Shown: positions 15,679 through 24,811, numbered from the stretch's first letter. The stretch: 64,000 nucleotides of DNA from Candidatus Dichloromethanomonas elyunquensis (GCA_001515265.1 LNDB01000009.1:1-64000), one strand, 5' to 3'. The notes: generated from the sequence alone by a model not told the origin. Program-made: numbers and translations.

Positions 15679-17001
15679 ATGGGTAAGTTGGCCGTAATCG
15701 GAACAGGATATGTAGGGTTAGTGACAGGGGCTTGTCTAGCTGATTTTGGTCTTCAAGTAATTTGTGTTGATAATGATGAAAAAAAGATTAAAATGATACA
15801 AGAGGGTAAAATTCCAATTTATGAGCCAGGCCTTGATAGTCTTGTGGAAAGGAACACCTATTATAAAAGATTGGAATTTACCAGCAATATTAAGGAGGCA
15901 GTTGAACAAAGCGAAGTCATATTTATCGCTGTGGGTACACCTCCTGCCGATGACGGCAGTGCCGATTTAAAGTATGTTTTAGAAGCTGCAAAAAATATTG
16001 CCTTATTTATGAACGGCTATAAGCTAATTGTGAACAAGTCCACTGTGCCGGTTGGGACTGGACAAAGAGTCAAACAAGTGATTCAAAATGTACTGGATGC
16101 CAGGGGAGTGAATTATCCTTTTGACGTAGTATCCAATCCGGAATTCCTGAGAGAAGGTTCCGCGTTATATGACTTTACCCATCCGGACAGAGTGGTTTTG
16201 GGCATTGATTCTGAACGGGCAGAAAGAGCCATGAAACAAGTATATCGGGTATTATATTTAAATGAAACACCCTTTGTTGTCACCAATCTGGAAACGGCAG
16301 AAATTATAAAATACGCTTCTAATGCCTATTTGGCTATGAAAATTACCTATATCAACCAGGTTGCCAATCTCTGTGAAAAAGTCGGGGCTGATGTTCATCA
16401 CGTAGCCAAAGCAATGGGTATGGACGGAAGAATCAGTCCCAAATTCTTGCATCCTGGTCCTGGTTATGGCGGAAGCTGTTTCCCGAAAGACACCAGAGCA
16501 TTTGCCCATTTGGGCAGGAAGTATCAAGCTCCTTTAACACTAGTCGAATGTACAACCGAGGCTAACGAACAACAGAAAAATCTGATGGTGGATAAGGTCA
16601 CTTCAGTCTTGGGAGATCTTACCGGCAAAGAATTGGCAATCCTCGGAATAACATTTAAGCCAAGAACGGATGATATGAGAGAAGCACCGTCTTTGGTTAT
16701 TATCAACAGATTGGCAGAACTTGGCGCCACCTTGCGCATTTACGACCCTGAAGGAGAAAAAGAAGGGAAATGGCGCCTTGCTCACCTTGGGAATCGTATC
16801 ATGTTCTGTCAAGACGAATATAGTGCTGTAAACGGAGCAGAAGCCCTCATTATTGTTACAGAGTGGAACCAATTCAGAAATATGGATCTTGCTAGAATTT
16901 ACAATACCATGAAAAACAAGCACTTTTTTGATTTAAGAAATATCTATGAACGCCACATTATTGAAAAATTTGGATTTCGGTATTATTGCATAGGGCGCTA
17001 G
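15679..17001 (+). CDS. ugd: UDP-glucose 6-dehydrogenase
   Basis: 440 residues, the normal family length. It oxidises UDP-glucose to UDP-glucuronate with 2 NAD+. The N-terminal Rossmann motif is GTGYVGLVTGACLADFG. The catalytic cysteine is Cys267 in GYGGSCFPKDTRA. The central helical domain and the C-terminal UDP-binding domain (ILGITFKPRTDDMREAPS) are intact. The ATG follows AAAGGTGAT. It lies between the GT4 gene and the polyphosphate genes; the next gene starts 10 nt after its stop. UDP-glucuronate could feed a teichuronic-acid-like polymer or a glucuronosyl lipid. Confidence 0.93.
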   Translation: MGKLAVIGTGYVGLVTGACLADFGLQVICVDNDEKKIKMIQEGKIPIYEPGLDSLVERNTYYKRLEFTSNIKEAVEQSEVIFIAVGTPPADDGSADLKYVLEAAKNIALFMNGYKLIVNKSTVPVGTGQRVKQVIQNVLDARGVNYPFDVVSNPEFLREGSALYDFTHPDRVVLGIDSERAERAMKQVYRVLYLNETPFVVTNLETAEIIKYASNAYLAMKITYINQVANLCEKVGADVHHVAKAMGMDGRISPKFLHPGPGYGGSCFPKDTRAFAHLGRKYQAPLTLVECTTEANEQQKNLMVDKVTSVLGDLTGKELAILGITFKPRTDDMREAPSLVIINRLAELGATLRIYDPEGEKEGKWRLAHLGNRIMFCQDEYSAVNGAEALIIVTEWNQFRNMDLARIYNTMKNKHFFDLRNIYERHIIEKFGFRYYCIGR

Positions 17002-17011
17002 GGTGGTAGAA

Positions 17012-18562
17012 ATGAATATTGCGGGCAAACAATACAAACTGGCATCGGCTATTTATATCGGTTCTAATTCAATTCAAATGAAGATTGCCGAAAACAGCGG
17101 AGGCGTTTTCAGGGAACTTGATCATGTTTCTACGTCCGTAAATTTGGGGCAGGATACGTTTTCTAAAGGAATGATCAGTTTTGAAAAAGTTGAAAAAGTT
17201 TGCCATATCATTAAAAAATATTTCACTCTGATGAAAGACTATAAGGTTCAGGAAACCTCCATTGTGGCAACAACAGCTTTAAGGGATGCTGAGAATAAGG
17301 ATTATATTCTTGATCAGATATTGGTGAAAACAGGGAAAATTGTTACATTATTAGATGATACGGAAGAAAAAGAATTAATTTATAAAGAAATGTTTAGAAA
17401 AATGAATGATTCCAACGGATTTGAAACCAGCAGTGCTCTAATGACCTATATTGGAACGGGGAGCCTTGGCGTTTCACTTTGTGAAAAGGGGACTATTCCC
17501 TTTACGCAAAATATCCGGATCGGTACACTCAAATTAAATGAAATTTTAGAAAAGATGCAGGAATACACAGAAAAAAGCAATACCGTAGTGGAGGAGTACT
17601 TAAGCACATTTACAAGTATTTTGAGAAGGCTTTTACCGGAGAAAAAGGCCGAATATTTTATTGCTTCCGGCGAAGAAATGGATTTAATCGCCAGGCTTTG
17701 CCAGGCAGAAAAAAAAGGACAACTGCTCATTATACGCAGGAATTCCTTCGAGGAACTTTATCAGGAAATTAAAAACAAGACCGGGGAACAAATTGAGAAA
17801 CAATTACACCTGGATGAAGAGGATGCCGACATATTAATGCCCTCCATGGCTATTTATAAAACGCTTCTTGAATTTACCGATACAGAGATTATTATTGATC
17901 TTCCGGTTAATTTGCTGGATTGCATGCTTTATTCTTCTTTGTTTCCCAAGGAAGCTGCGGAAGAAGATGCCCGTTTTACAATAAATACAATTTTAGCAGC
18001 AAAGGCCATCGGTGGAAAATATAAATACGATGAAAACCATGCACTAGCAGTGGAGAAATATGCGCTTGAGATTTTCGACAAGACCAGAACCCTTCATGGA
18101 TTGGGAAAAAAAGCAAGGCTTATCCTGCAGGTTGCTTCCCTTCTTCATGACATAGGAAAATATGTCAATACGAAACGACATTATTCCCACTCATTTTTTC
18201 TCATTAAAAATTCTGATATAATTGGATTGAATAATGATGAAATTGATGTTGCCGCACATGTTGCCATGTACCACGGTAAAGAAGTTCCGCGCAATTGGCA
18301 TGAAAGTTTTAGCAGGTTGGTTCCCGAACAAAGAACGGTGGTATCAAAACTCGTAGCCATTATCAGAATAGCGGACGCTTTGGACCGGAGTCATTGTCAA
18401 AAATTTGATTTACTGGAAGTAAATCTTAAGAAACAGAAACTTGTCATAACAGGGAGTACCTATAAGGATGTCCATTTGGAACAGTGGACTTTTACAAGAA
18501 AAGGGCAGTTTTTTGAAGAGGTGTACGGCATAAAAGCCGAATTTAGGCAGAAAAGGGTGTAA
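17012..18562 (+). CDS. degenerate Ppx/GppA-like protein with C-terminal HD domain
   Basis: 516 residues with an N-terminal ASKHA (Ppx/GppA) fold and a C-terminal HD domain (LLHDIGKYVN, about residue 380). It aligns with the second Ppx downstream, but the phosphate-binding motifs have decayed. The usual IDLGSNS is SAIYIGSNS, losing Asp, and the usual DIGGGS is YIGTGS, losing Asp and one Gly. Normal exopolyphosphatase or pppGpp phosphatase activity is therefore doubtful. It may be a regulatory partner or a polyphosphate/nucleotide sensor. The ATG at 17012 is preceded by GGTGG. It is directly followed by ppk (21 nt). Confidence 0.85.
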   Translation: MNIAGKQYKLASAIYIGSNSIQMKIAENSGGVFRELDHVSTSVNLGQDTFSKGMISFEKVEKVCHIIKKYFTLMKDYKVQETSIVATTALRDAENKDYILDQILVKTGKIVTLLDDTEEKELIYKEMFRKMNDSNGFETSSALMTYIGTGSLGVSLCEKGTIPFTQNIRIGTLKLNEILEKMQEYTEKSNTVVEEYLSTFTSILRRLLPEKKAEYFIASGEEMDLIARLCQAEKKGQLLIIRRNSFEELYQEIKNKTGEQIEKQLHLDEEDADILMPSMAIYKTLLEFTDTEIIIDLPVNLLDCMLYSSLFPKEAAEEDARFTINTILAAKAIGGKYKYDENHALAVEKYALEIFDKTRTLHGLGKKARLILQVASLLHDIGKYVNTKRHYSHSFFLIKNSDIIGLNNDEIDVAAHVAMYHGKEVPRNWHESFSRLVPEQRTVVSKLVAIIRIADALDRSHCQKFDLLEVNLKKQKLVITGSTYKDVHLEQWTFTRKGQFFEEVYGIKAEFRQKRV

Positions 18563-18583
18563 CCTTACCGGAGGCTTTAAAAA

Positions 18584-20632
18584 ATGGATCTTGATGATAA
18601 TAGGTTATATATCAATAGGGAGCTAAGCTGGCTGGATTTTAACAAAAGAGTCTTGGAAGAAGCTTTTGATAAGACCAATCCATTGATCGAAAGGTTAAAG
18701 TTTCTAGCGATTACCGCTTCTAATTTGGATGAATTTTTTATGGTCAGGGTAGCTGCATTAAAAGAACAGCTTGAAGCAGGATATAACAAACCTGATCCGG
18801 CAGGTATGACTCCGGAAAAACAATTGGACGAGATCTCCAAAGAAGTACATAAATTGGTCAAAAAACAGTATAGTTGTTTAACAAAATCTATTCTGCCTGC
18901 CTTAAACAAGGAAGGATTGTTTTTTGTAGATTTTAACGACTTGAATGACGAACAAAAGGATTATCTCTATCAACGTTTTACCGAAATTATATTTCCCGTT
19001 TTGACACCTATGGCTATTGATAAAAGCAGGCCATTTCCTTTACTAGCCAATAAAAGTTTGAATCTTGCGGTAAAGCTGAAAGGGACTGAAGAGTGTTTTG
19101 CTGTCGTTCAGGTACCTTCTGTTCTGCCTAGGATCATGGAACTCCCTTCAAATGAGAACGGGCGCTTATTTATTTTTTTGGAAGATATCATTATTGCCTA
19201 TATTGATACTCTTTTTGCAGGATATAGTGTAAAATCCGTTCTGCCTTTCTGCATAATCAGAAATTCAGACTTAGATATTGATGAAGAAGATACCGAGGAT
19301 TTGTTAAAAGAAATTGAACGGTCGGTTGCCAACAGAAAATGGGGATCTCCCGTACGATTAGAACTCATAAAGGATTCTGACAAAGACTTGCGTGAATTCC
19401 TGGTTGAAATGCTGGATATTATAGAAGAAGAAATTTATGAAGTTACCGGCTACTTGGATCTGACTGTTTGGATGAATTTTAGTTCTGTAGATGGGTTAGA
19501 AAACTTAAAACATCAGCCTTTAGTTCCTCAAAACCCACCCTTTTTTCAAGAAAAGGCAGATATGTTTGCCGTTATTCGAGAAAGTGACCAGCTTGTTCAC
19601 CATCCCTATGAATCCTTTGACTGTGTGGTAGAATTTATTCGACAGGCCTCCGAAGATCCGGGGGTTTTAGCCATAAAACAAACATTATACCGTGTAAGCG
19701 GGAATTCACCTATTATCCAGGCGCTTATCCGAGCGGCAGGTAACGGCAAACAAGTTACTGTTCTTGTGGAATTAAAAGCTCGTTTCGAGGAAGCAAAGAA
19801 CATCAACTGGGCCAGGACTTTGGAAAGGGCAGGCTGTCATGTTATTTATGGTTTGGTCGGTCTTAAGATTCATTGTAAGGCAGCTTTGGTTGTTCGGAGA
19901 GAAGAGGAAGGAATCCGTAGATACGTTCATTTGAGTACCGGGAATTATAATGACCAAACAGCCAAACTTTATACCGACATTGGGATGTTCACGGCAAGAG
20001 AATCGTTTGCCTCAGATATATCAGCTTTATTTAATTACCTCACAGGCTACACGCGAATTCCTACCTTGAAAAAGATTCAAGTTTCTCCTATCTCCCTGCG
20101 GCAATTTTTAGCCAAAATGATTGATAACGAGATCGATATGGTACAACAGGGGAAAGAAGGACGAATTATTGCCAAAATGAATTCCTTAGTGGATCAGGAC
20201 ATCATAAAACTGCTGTATCAGGCATCCCAGGCTGGAGTAAAAATTGACCTCATCATTCGGGGTATTTGTTGTTTGCGGTCGGGACAGGCCGGATTGAGCG
20301 AAAATATAAGGGTTATTAGTATTGTTGGCCGTTTATTGGAGCATAGCCGAATTTTTTATTTCCAGAATGGGGGAGACTCCAAAATTTATCTTTCAAGTGC
20401 TGATTGGATGCCGAGAAACCTTGACAGAAGGGTAGAAATTACTTTTCCGATCGAACAAGAAGATTTAAAAAAACGGATAATAAAAATATTATCAATTACT
20501 TTAAGCGATACCGTAAAAGCACGTCTGCAGAAAAAAGATGGAAGATATTTTCATTTAGATAGAAGGGGCAAAGAAAGAATTGAATCACAACTCATATTTT
20601 ACGAAAAGGCAAAAGCCAAAAGCAATAAGTAG
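18584..20632 (+). CDS. ppk: polyphosphate kinase 1
   Basis: 682 residues, the typical PPK1 length. It polymerises the gamma-phosphate of ATP into inorganic polyphosphate. The N-terminal signature NRELSWLDFNKRVLEEA is present. The two phospholipase-D-like active-site histidines are His430 (VGLKIHCKAALV; autophosphorylated in the family) and His587 (LLEHSRIFYF). The SADWMPRNLDRRVE motif follows. The ATG follows GGAGG at 9 nt. It is flanked on both sides by Ppx/GppA-HD genes in the same direction, so synthesis and breakdown of polyphosphate are encoded together. Confidence 0.96.
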   Translation: MDLDDNRLYINRELSWLDFNKRVLEEAFDKTNPLIERLKFLAITASNLDEFFMVRVAALKEQLEAGYNKPDPAGMTPEKQLDEISKEVHKLVKKQYSCLTKSILPALNKEGLFFVDFNDLNDEQKDYLYQRFTEIIFPVLTPMAIDKSRPFPLLANKSLNLAVKLKGTEECFAVVQVPSVLPRIMELPSNENGRLFIFLEDIIIAYIDTLFAGYSVKSVLPFCIIRNSDLDIDEEDTEDLLKEIERSVANRKWGSPVRLELIKDSDKDLREFLVEMLDIIEEEIYEVTGYLDLTVWMNFSSVDGLENLKHQPLVPQNPPFFQEKADMFAVIRESDQLVHHPYESFDCVVEFIRQASEDPGVLAIKQTLYRVSGNSPIIQALIRAAGNGKQVTVLVELKARFEEAKNINWARTLERAGCHVIYGLVGLKIHCKAALVVRREEEGIRRYVHLSTGNYNDQTAKLYTDIGMFTARESFASDISALFNYLTGYTRIPTLKKIQVSPISLRQFLAKMIDNEIDMVQQGKEGRIIAKMNSLVDQDIIKLLYQASQAGVKIDLIIRGICCLRSGQAGLSENIRVISIVGRLLEHSRIFYFQNGGDSKIYLSSADWMPRNLDRRVEITFPIEQEDLKKRIIKILSITLSDTVKARLQKKDGRYFHLDRRGKERIESQLIFYEKAKAKSNK

Positions 20633-20678
20633 GCTGCTTTTAAAAAAATGCGTTGTTATATAGACAAGAGGTGAACAC

Positions 20679-22175
20679 ATGAAGAGAGTAGCCGTCATCG
20701 ATTTAGGTTCCAATTCGGTTCGATTGGTTATCTTTGAAGTTTTGCCAAAAGGATTTAGAGTTCTAGACGATATGAAAGAATCTGTCCGGTTAGAGGAAGG
20801 GCTGGATGATTCGCAGAACTTGAGCGAAGCAAGTATGAATAAGGCAATTCTGACACTCAGAATGTTTCAGAGTGTCTGTTTTGCATATGGAGCATTTATT
20901 ATTGCAGTAGCCACAGCCGCAATGCGTAAAGCAAACAACCGGACTGAATTAATGAAAAGGATCGAGAAAGAAACCGGCATTAAAATACGATTAATTAGCG
21001 GCGAAGAAGAGGCCTATTTTGATTATCTAGGAGTAATTAACAGTATTGAGGTCACTGACGGTGTCATTATGGATATCGGAGGAGGAAGCACGGAACTGAT
21101 TCTATTTGAAGGCAAAAAGATAAAAGAAGCAGTCAGCCTTCCTTTTGGCTCGATTGATTTGACCAAAAGATTTAAACTGGCTGAACCTGTTCAACCTGAA
21201 TATGAAAACAGTTTAAATTCCTTTCTCCAAAATGCCTTTAAGAACATTCCCTGGATAGAAAAAGAGATCAAAGGGCCTCTAATCGGAGTGGGCGGAATAA
21301 TAAGAAATATTGGCAAAATAGACAGGAGAAGAAAAGCCTATCCTATAGATATCGCTCATAACTATGAAGTTGCTTTAGGAGATATATGCGAGATTTATCA
21401 TGCGGTGAAGAATCTGCCAACTAAGGACAGAAGTATGATAGACGGGTTATCCTCGGACCGGGCTGATATTTTTGTAGGTGCTAATGCTGCCGTGAAAGTG
21501 TTCATGGAAAGTACAGGGATAAAAAAATTGATCACAAGCGGTTATGGTTTGCGGGAAGGACTGGTTTTTCACTATCAATACAATTTGCCCCGTGGACAGA
21601 CAAGTGTACTGGATTCTTCCTTAGAAAATATTATGCGTATTTACCAAGTCGATTCCAGGCATGGCAATCATGTTTACATGCTGTACAGCAAATTGTATTC
21701 CGCTTTAAAAGATGTTCATCTCATTCAAGAAGATTTGACAAGAGTAAATAAAGCGGCCGCACTTCTTCATGATATCGGCATCAATGTACGGTTTTATGAC
21801 CACCATGAACACACTTTTTATTTGATCTTAAATACCGGATTAAATGGGCTTTCTCACAGGGAACTTGTCCTGAGTGCTCATATCGCTGCATCTCACCGTA
21901 TAAAAAAATTTAAGCTTTCATTGGATGAATATCGAAACATGCTTAATAAAGGCGATAAAATGCTGGCACGCAAAGCGGGAGTTATTTTACAAATAGCGAA
22001 TAGTTTTGACCGGAGTTTGGATGGCAAAGTCAAGAATCTGCACTGCCAAGTCAATAAAAATTCTGTTATCATCCGTTTGGAATCCAACAATAACAATGAG
22101 TTGGAAAAAAAAGATGCTTTGTGTGCTGCAGAGAACTTCAAGAAGGTTTTTCGTAAAGAACTGATTATTATGTGA
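20679..22175 (+). CDS. ppx: exopolyphosphatase / pppGpp phosphatase (Ppx/GppA) with HD domain
   Basis: 498 residues. The N-terminal ASKHA domain has canonical motifs VIDLGSNSVRL and MDIGGGSTELIL, and the catalytic-glutamate region SGEEEAYFDYLG. The C-terminal HD domain has LLHDIGINV. It would release orthophosphate from polyphosphate or hydrolyse pppGpp. The ATG follows AGAGGTG. It is the last gene of the polyphosphate cluster, 46 nt after ppk. Contrast with the paralogue at 17012, which lacks both Asp-containing motifs. Ppx versus GppA specificity cannot be decided from sequence. Confidence 0.9.
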   Translation: MKRVAVIDLGSNSVRLVIFEVLPKGFRVLDDMKESVRLEEGLDDSQNLSEASMNKAILTLRMFQSVCFAYGAFIIAVATAAMRKANNRTELMKRIEKETGIKIRLISGEEEAYFDYLGVINSIEVTDGVIMDIGGGSTELILFEGKKIKEAVSLPFGSIDLTKRFKLAEPVQPEYENSLNSFLQNAFKNIPWIEKEIKGPLIGVGGIIRNIGKIDRRRKAYPIDIAHNYEVALGDICEIYHAVKNLPTKDRSMIDGLSSDRADIFVGANAAVKVFMESTGIKKLITSGYGLREGLVFHYQYNLPRGQTSVLDSSLENIMRIYQVDSRHGNHVYMLYSKLYSALKDVHLIQEDLTRVNKAAALLHDIGINVRFYDHHEHTFYLILNTGLNGLSHRELVLSAHIAASHRIKKFKLSLDEYRNMLNKGDKMLARKAGVILQIANSFDRSLDGKVKNLHCQVNKNSVIIRLESNNNNELEKKDALCAAENFKKVFRKELIIM

Positions 22176-22242
22176 TCGTCTAACGAGGCAGAAATAATTT
22201 ATTAAAATAAAAAAATCGCTAAAGTATTGGTGTCGAATAGTG

Positions 22243-22271
22243 TTGACGTAGTTGGCTGGAACGATTATAAT
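22243..22271 (+). promoter_or_regulatory. strong sigma-A promoter of tRNA-Ser
   Basis: TTGACG and TATAAT separated by exactly 17 bp, 44 bp upstream of the tRNA 5' end. Confidence 0.85.
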
Positions 22272-22315
22272 TACATTTGCGGCTGAAGCAGAATAAATTT
22301 TATTTTTTTGATCAC

Positions 22316-22409
22316 GGAGAGATGGCTGAGTTGGTCGAAGGCGCTCGCCTGGAAAGCGGGTACATGGTGATGAACTGTGTCGTGGGTTCGAATCCCACTC
22401 TCTCCGCCA
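22316..22409 (+). tRNA. tRNA-Ser (anticodon GGA)
   Basis: A 94-nt class II tRNA including an encoded CCA. Acceptor GGAGAGA pairs with TCTCTCC; the discriminator base is G. The anticodon loop is CTGGAAA, giving GGA (reads UCC/UCU). The T-arm GTGGG-TTCGAAT-CCCAC is intact and there is a long variable arm, as expected for serine. Two tandem 145-bp repeats carrying copies of its last 22 bases follow immediately. Confidence 0.95.
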
Positions 22410-22410
22410 C

Positions 22411-22555
22411 TAGAAATAAAAGTTCTATTTAAAAAATAAAAGAGAGAGGGATTTAAACGGGCGGAAAAAGAAAATGCGCCCTATGGAAGCATTTTCCCGC
22501 CCCGGCGTGATAGCTAGCCGATGGCTAGCGGAGCGAATCCCACTCTCTCCGCCAC
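22411..22555 (+). repeat. tRNA-linked tandem repeat, unit 1 (145 bp)
   Basis: It begins two bases after the tRNA CCA and ends with a 22-bp copy of the tRNA-Ser 3' end plus one base (22534-22555, identical to 22389-22410). The unit can fold as a three-way junction. The closing helix is AGAGAGAGGGATT (22440-22452) with AATCCCACTCTCT (22536-22548; one A-A mismatch). Arm 1 is GGGCGG...GAAAATGC with GCATTTTC-CCGCCC. Arm 2 is GCTAGCC-GAT-GGCTAGC. It probably belongs to the tRNA transcript, because no terminator separates them. Confidence 0.9.
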
Positions 22556-22700
22556 TAGAAATAAAAGTTCTATTTAAAAAATAAAAGAGAGAGGGATTTA
22601 AACGGGCGGAAAAAGAAAATGCGCCCTATGGAAGCATTTTCCTGCCCCGGCGTGATAGCTAGCCAACGGCTAGCGGAGCGAATCCCACTCTCTCCGCCAC
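22556..22700 (+). repeat. tRNA-linked tandem repeat, unit 2 (145 bp)
   Basis: Identical to unit 1 except for three substitutions in 145 bases. One (C to T in the 3' strand of arm 1) turns a G-C pair into G-T. The other two fall in the 3-nt loop of arm 2 (GAT to AAC). All three keep the predicted structure. The unit again ends with the 22-bp tRNA-Ser 3' sequence (22679-22700). A terminator follows 28 bp later. Confidence 0.9.
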
Positions 22701-22727
22701 GGTTTAACTGATCATTTAATTTTTGTG

Positions 22728-22760
22728 AAAGCCTGGTGTGTACGAAAGGCTTTTGTTTTT
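22728..22760 (+). terminator. terminator of the tRNA-Ser/repeat transcript
   Basis: AAAGCC and GGCTTT arms (loop about 14 nt) followed by TGTTTTT. Confidence 0.75.
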
Positions 22761-22794
22761 CCAGTTTGATTTGTTTTCTTTAAAGTAATGTTCA

Positions 22795-22803
22795 TGGTAT
22801 AAT
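22795..22803 (+). promoter_or_regulatory. extended -10 promoter of the SRP RNA gene
   Basis: TGGTATAAT, a TGn-extended consensus -10, ends 6 bp before the SRP RNA 5' end; the -35 region is weak. Confidence 0.65.
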
Positions 22804-22809
22804 AGGTTT

Positions 22810-23082
22810 GACCGTGCTAGACGGGGAGGTAGCGGTTCCTTGTAGCCCGCAATCCGCTGTAGCGGGGATTAATTCCTTTGATAAGGGTCGGGCAGTCGGA
22901 GCAGTCCGTGTTATTGGTGTGATGATTTTTTGGTCTTGCGCAACGGAACGCTTTGAACCGTGTCAGGTCTTGACGGAAGCAGCACTAAGAGGTTTGTTCC
23001 GTGTGCCGCGAGGTGGCCCGAAATGAGCACCGGTTCAGGGGTAACGTCTGAAGGCTTCGGTTCGAATCAAAGGTGCACGGTC
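22810..23082 (+). ncRNA. ffs: signal recognition particle RNA, large Gram-positive type
   Basis: About 273 nt, closed by GACCGTGC at the 5' end and GCACGGTC at the 3' end. The Alu domain is recognisable by GTGCTAGACGGGGAGGTAGC and the paired CCGCTGTAGCGGGG loop region. The S domain has the universal GTCAGGTC...GGAAGCAGCACTAAG loops that bind Ffh. It is the RNA scaffold for cotranslational membrane targeting. It stands next to dnaX, as scr does in Bacillus. A 72-codon frame across it is a by-product. Confidence 0.95.
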
Positions 23083-23092
23083 TTTAGAATAC

Positions 23093-23118
23093 AAGGTGGT
23101 TTTTAACCATCTTTTTTG
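23093..23118 (+). terminator. terminator of the SRP RNA gene
   Basis: AGGTGGTT and AACCATCT arms (one G-T pair) followed by TTTTTT. Confidence 0.8.
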
Positions 23119-23170
23119 ATATTTATATTGTTTCCCATGCAGAAAGTATATCATGAACAAAGGTGAGAAT

Positions 23171-24811
23171 ATGGCTTATCTAGCGCTTTACCGTGAGTGG
23201 AGGCCGAAAAATTTTAGAGATATTGTGGGACAGGAGCATGTCAGGGTAACTTTAACCAATGCACTGCTTCGGGGGAAAGTCGCTCACGCCTATTTGTTCA
23301 GCGGTCCCAGGGGGACAGGGAAAACGACTGCTGCCAAGATTCTGGCGAAGGCACTTAATTGTAACAGCAGAGACGGGGCTGAACCATGTAATGAATGCAG
23401 TTCCTGCCGGGATATTGATCAGGGTTTGGCGTTGGATGTTTTGGAAATTGACGCAGCTTCTAACAGAGGGATTGATGAAATCCGAGATTTAAGGGAGAAA
23501 GTCAAGCTTGCTGCCTCTAGCGGTAAATATAAGGTATATATTATCGATGAAGTCCATATGCTTACCACTGAAGCTTTTAATGCTTTGCTCAAAACTTTGG
23601 AAGAACCCCCCGCCAGTGTGGTTTTTGTACTTGCCACGACCGAAGTACATAAAGTTCCTCTTACCATCCTTTCCAGGGTTCAACGTTTTGAATTTCACCG
23701 CATATCTTCTGCCGGGATTACCAACCGGTTACAGGAAGTCTGCGCAGCGCTCGGGCGGCAAGTAGAGGAAAAAGCTTTGCAGATCATTTCCGTCAAAGCT
23801 GAAGGCGGTTTAAGGGATGCACTCAGTATTCTGGACCAGTGTCTTCTGCAGGATGACCCGATTCGAGTGGAGCATGTTTATCAAGCAATTGGAATGGTCG
23901 GCGAGACTTTTAGCGCAGACCTCACGGAAGCCTTATTGGAAGGGGATTACGGTCTCGTGCTTTCAAAGTTGGAGGAGGGGGTTGCCTTGGGCCGAGATCC
24001 CCGGCAAATCGTCAGGGAACTGCTGGATTATCTAAGGCAAGCACTTTTGTTTCTGGCAGGCGGACAAGAACCTCTGCTTTCACCGGATGTGGCGGAGCGG
24101 TTAAATCACCAGAGCAAAAGGGCCGGCTTAAGTAAAATTCTTACTTGGATTAACGTTCTTCTTAAAGGGGAGGGGGAACTGCGCTATACATCCAACGGTC
24201 GTCTGGCTGCGGAAATGATTTTTGTTCAGACGCTGTATGAGCAAGACAAAGTTGTCTGTGATGAGGACCAAAAAATACCGGCTATAAGCAAGAAACCTCC
24301 AAAATCAAGCGAATCCAAGAAAGAGACCGCGGAAGAGTCGCAACCGGCTAATTCTGCTCACTTAAAAAAAGCGGAACCCATTGAGGTGGGACAAGCAGAT
24401 TTTTCTGTCCTGCTTGCCAAATGGCCGGAAGTACTGGAGGAAGTGAAACGGAAGAAAAAATCCACGCATGCTTTCCTTCTTGAAGGCAGGCCTGCGGGAG
24501 TGATAGGGGAGACATTATATCTGGTATTTAAAGACGGATATTCTTTTCACAGGGACAAGTTTAATCAACCTGAGAATAGAACGGTTGTTGAAAGCGTTTT
24601 GGAGGACCTCTTTGGAAGAAGGATAAATATCAATAACCTTACAGAAAAGGAATATATGGATCTGCATCAGGCAAAAAATGATACACAAGTTGCAATAAAA
24701 GGATTAACAGACCAAGAAACCCGGGGTATAACTGAGAGCGAAGAGGACTGCATCCAGAAAGCCGTGGAATTTTTCGGGGCTGAACTTGTGCACATCTCTA
24801 AAGATAGGTAA
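23171..24811 (+). CDS. dnaX: DNA polymerase III subunit gamma/tau
   Basis: 546-residue clamp-loader ATPase. Walker A is GPRGTGKTT, the zinc-binding cysteines are in [16 protein letters not shown], and the Walker B/DExx region is IIDEVHML. The C-terminal tau-like extension contains a charged linker (about residues 375-410) and a DnaE-binding-type domain. I chose the ATG at 23171 ([10 protein letters not shown]), after AAAGGTGAG; an in-frame ATG 6 codons upstream has no site. It starts the dnaX-ybaB-recR-bofA block in the same order as in B. subtilis. Confidence 0.96.
   Translation: MAYLALYREWRPKNFRDIVGQEHVRVTLTNALLRGKVAHAYLFSGPRGTGKTTAAKILAKALNCNSRDGAEPCNECSSCRDIDQGLALDVLEIDAASNRGIDEIRDLREKVKLAASSGKYKVYIIDEVHMLTTEAFNALLKTLEEPPASVVFVLATTEVHKVPLTILSRVQRFEFHRISSAGITNRLQEVCAALGRQVEEKALQIISVKAEGGLRDALSILDQCLLQDDPIRVEHVYQAIGMVGETFSADLTEALLEGDYGLVLSKLEEGVALGRDPRQIVRELLDYLRQALLFLAGGQEPLLSPDVAERLNHQSKRAGLSKILTWINVLLKGEGELRYTSNGRLAAEMIFVQTLYEQDKVVCDEDQKIPAISKKPPKSSESKKETAEESQPANSAHLKKAEPIEVGQADFSVLLAKWPEVLEEVKRKKKSTHAFLLEGRPAGVIGETLYLVFKDGYSFHRDKFNQPENRTVVESVLEDLFGRRININNLTEKEYMDLHQAKNDTQVAIKGLTDQETRGITESEEDCIQKAVEFFGAELVHISKDR

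Noticed and set aside
22411-22700. Integrative element att sites at the tRNA-Ser 3' end
   Set aside because: tRNA 3' copies can mark integration, but the copies are only 145 bp apart with no integrase or cargo, and the unit itself is structured and duplicated.
22808-23026. 72-codon open frame
   Set aside because: It lies entirely within the SRP RNA, whose conserved loops are unmistakable.
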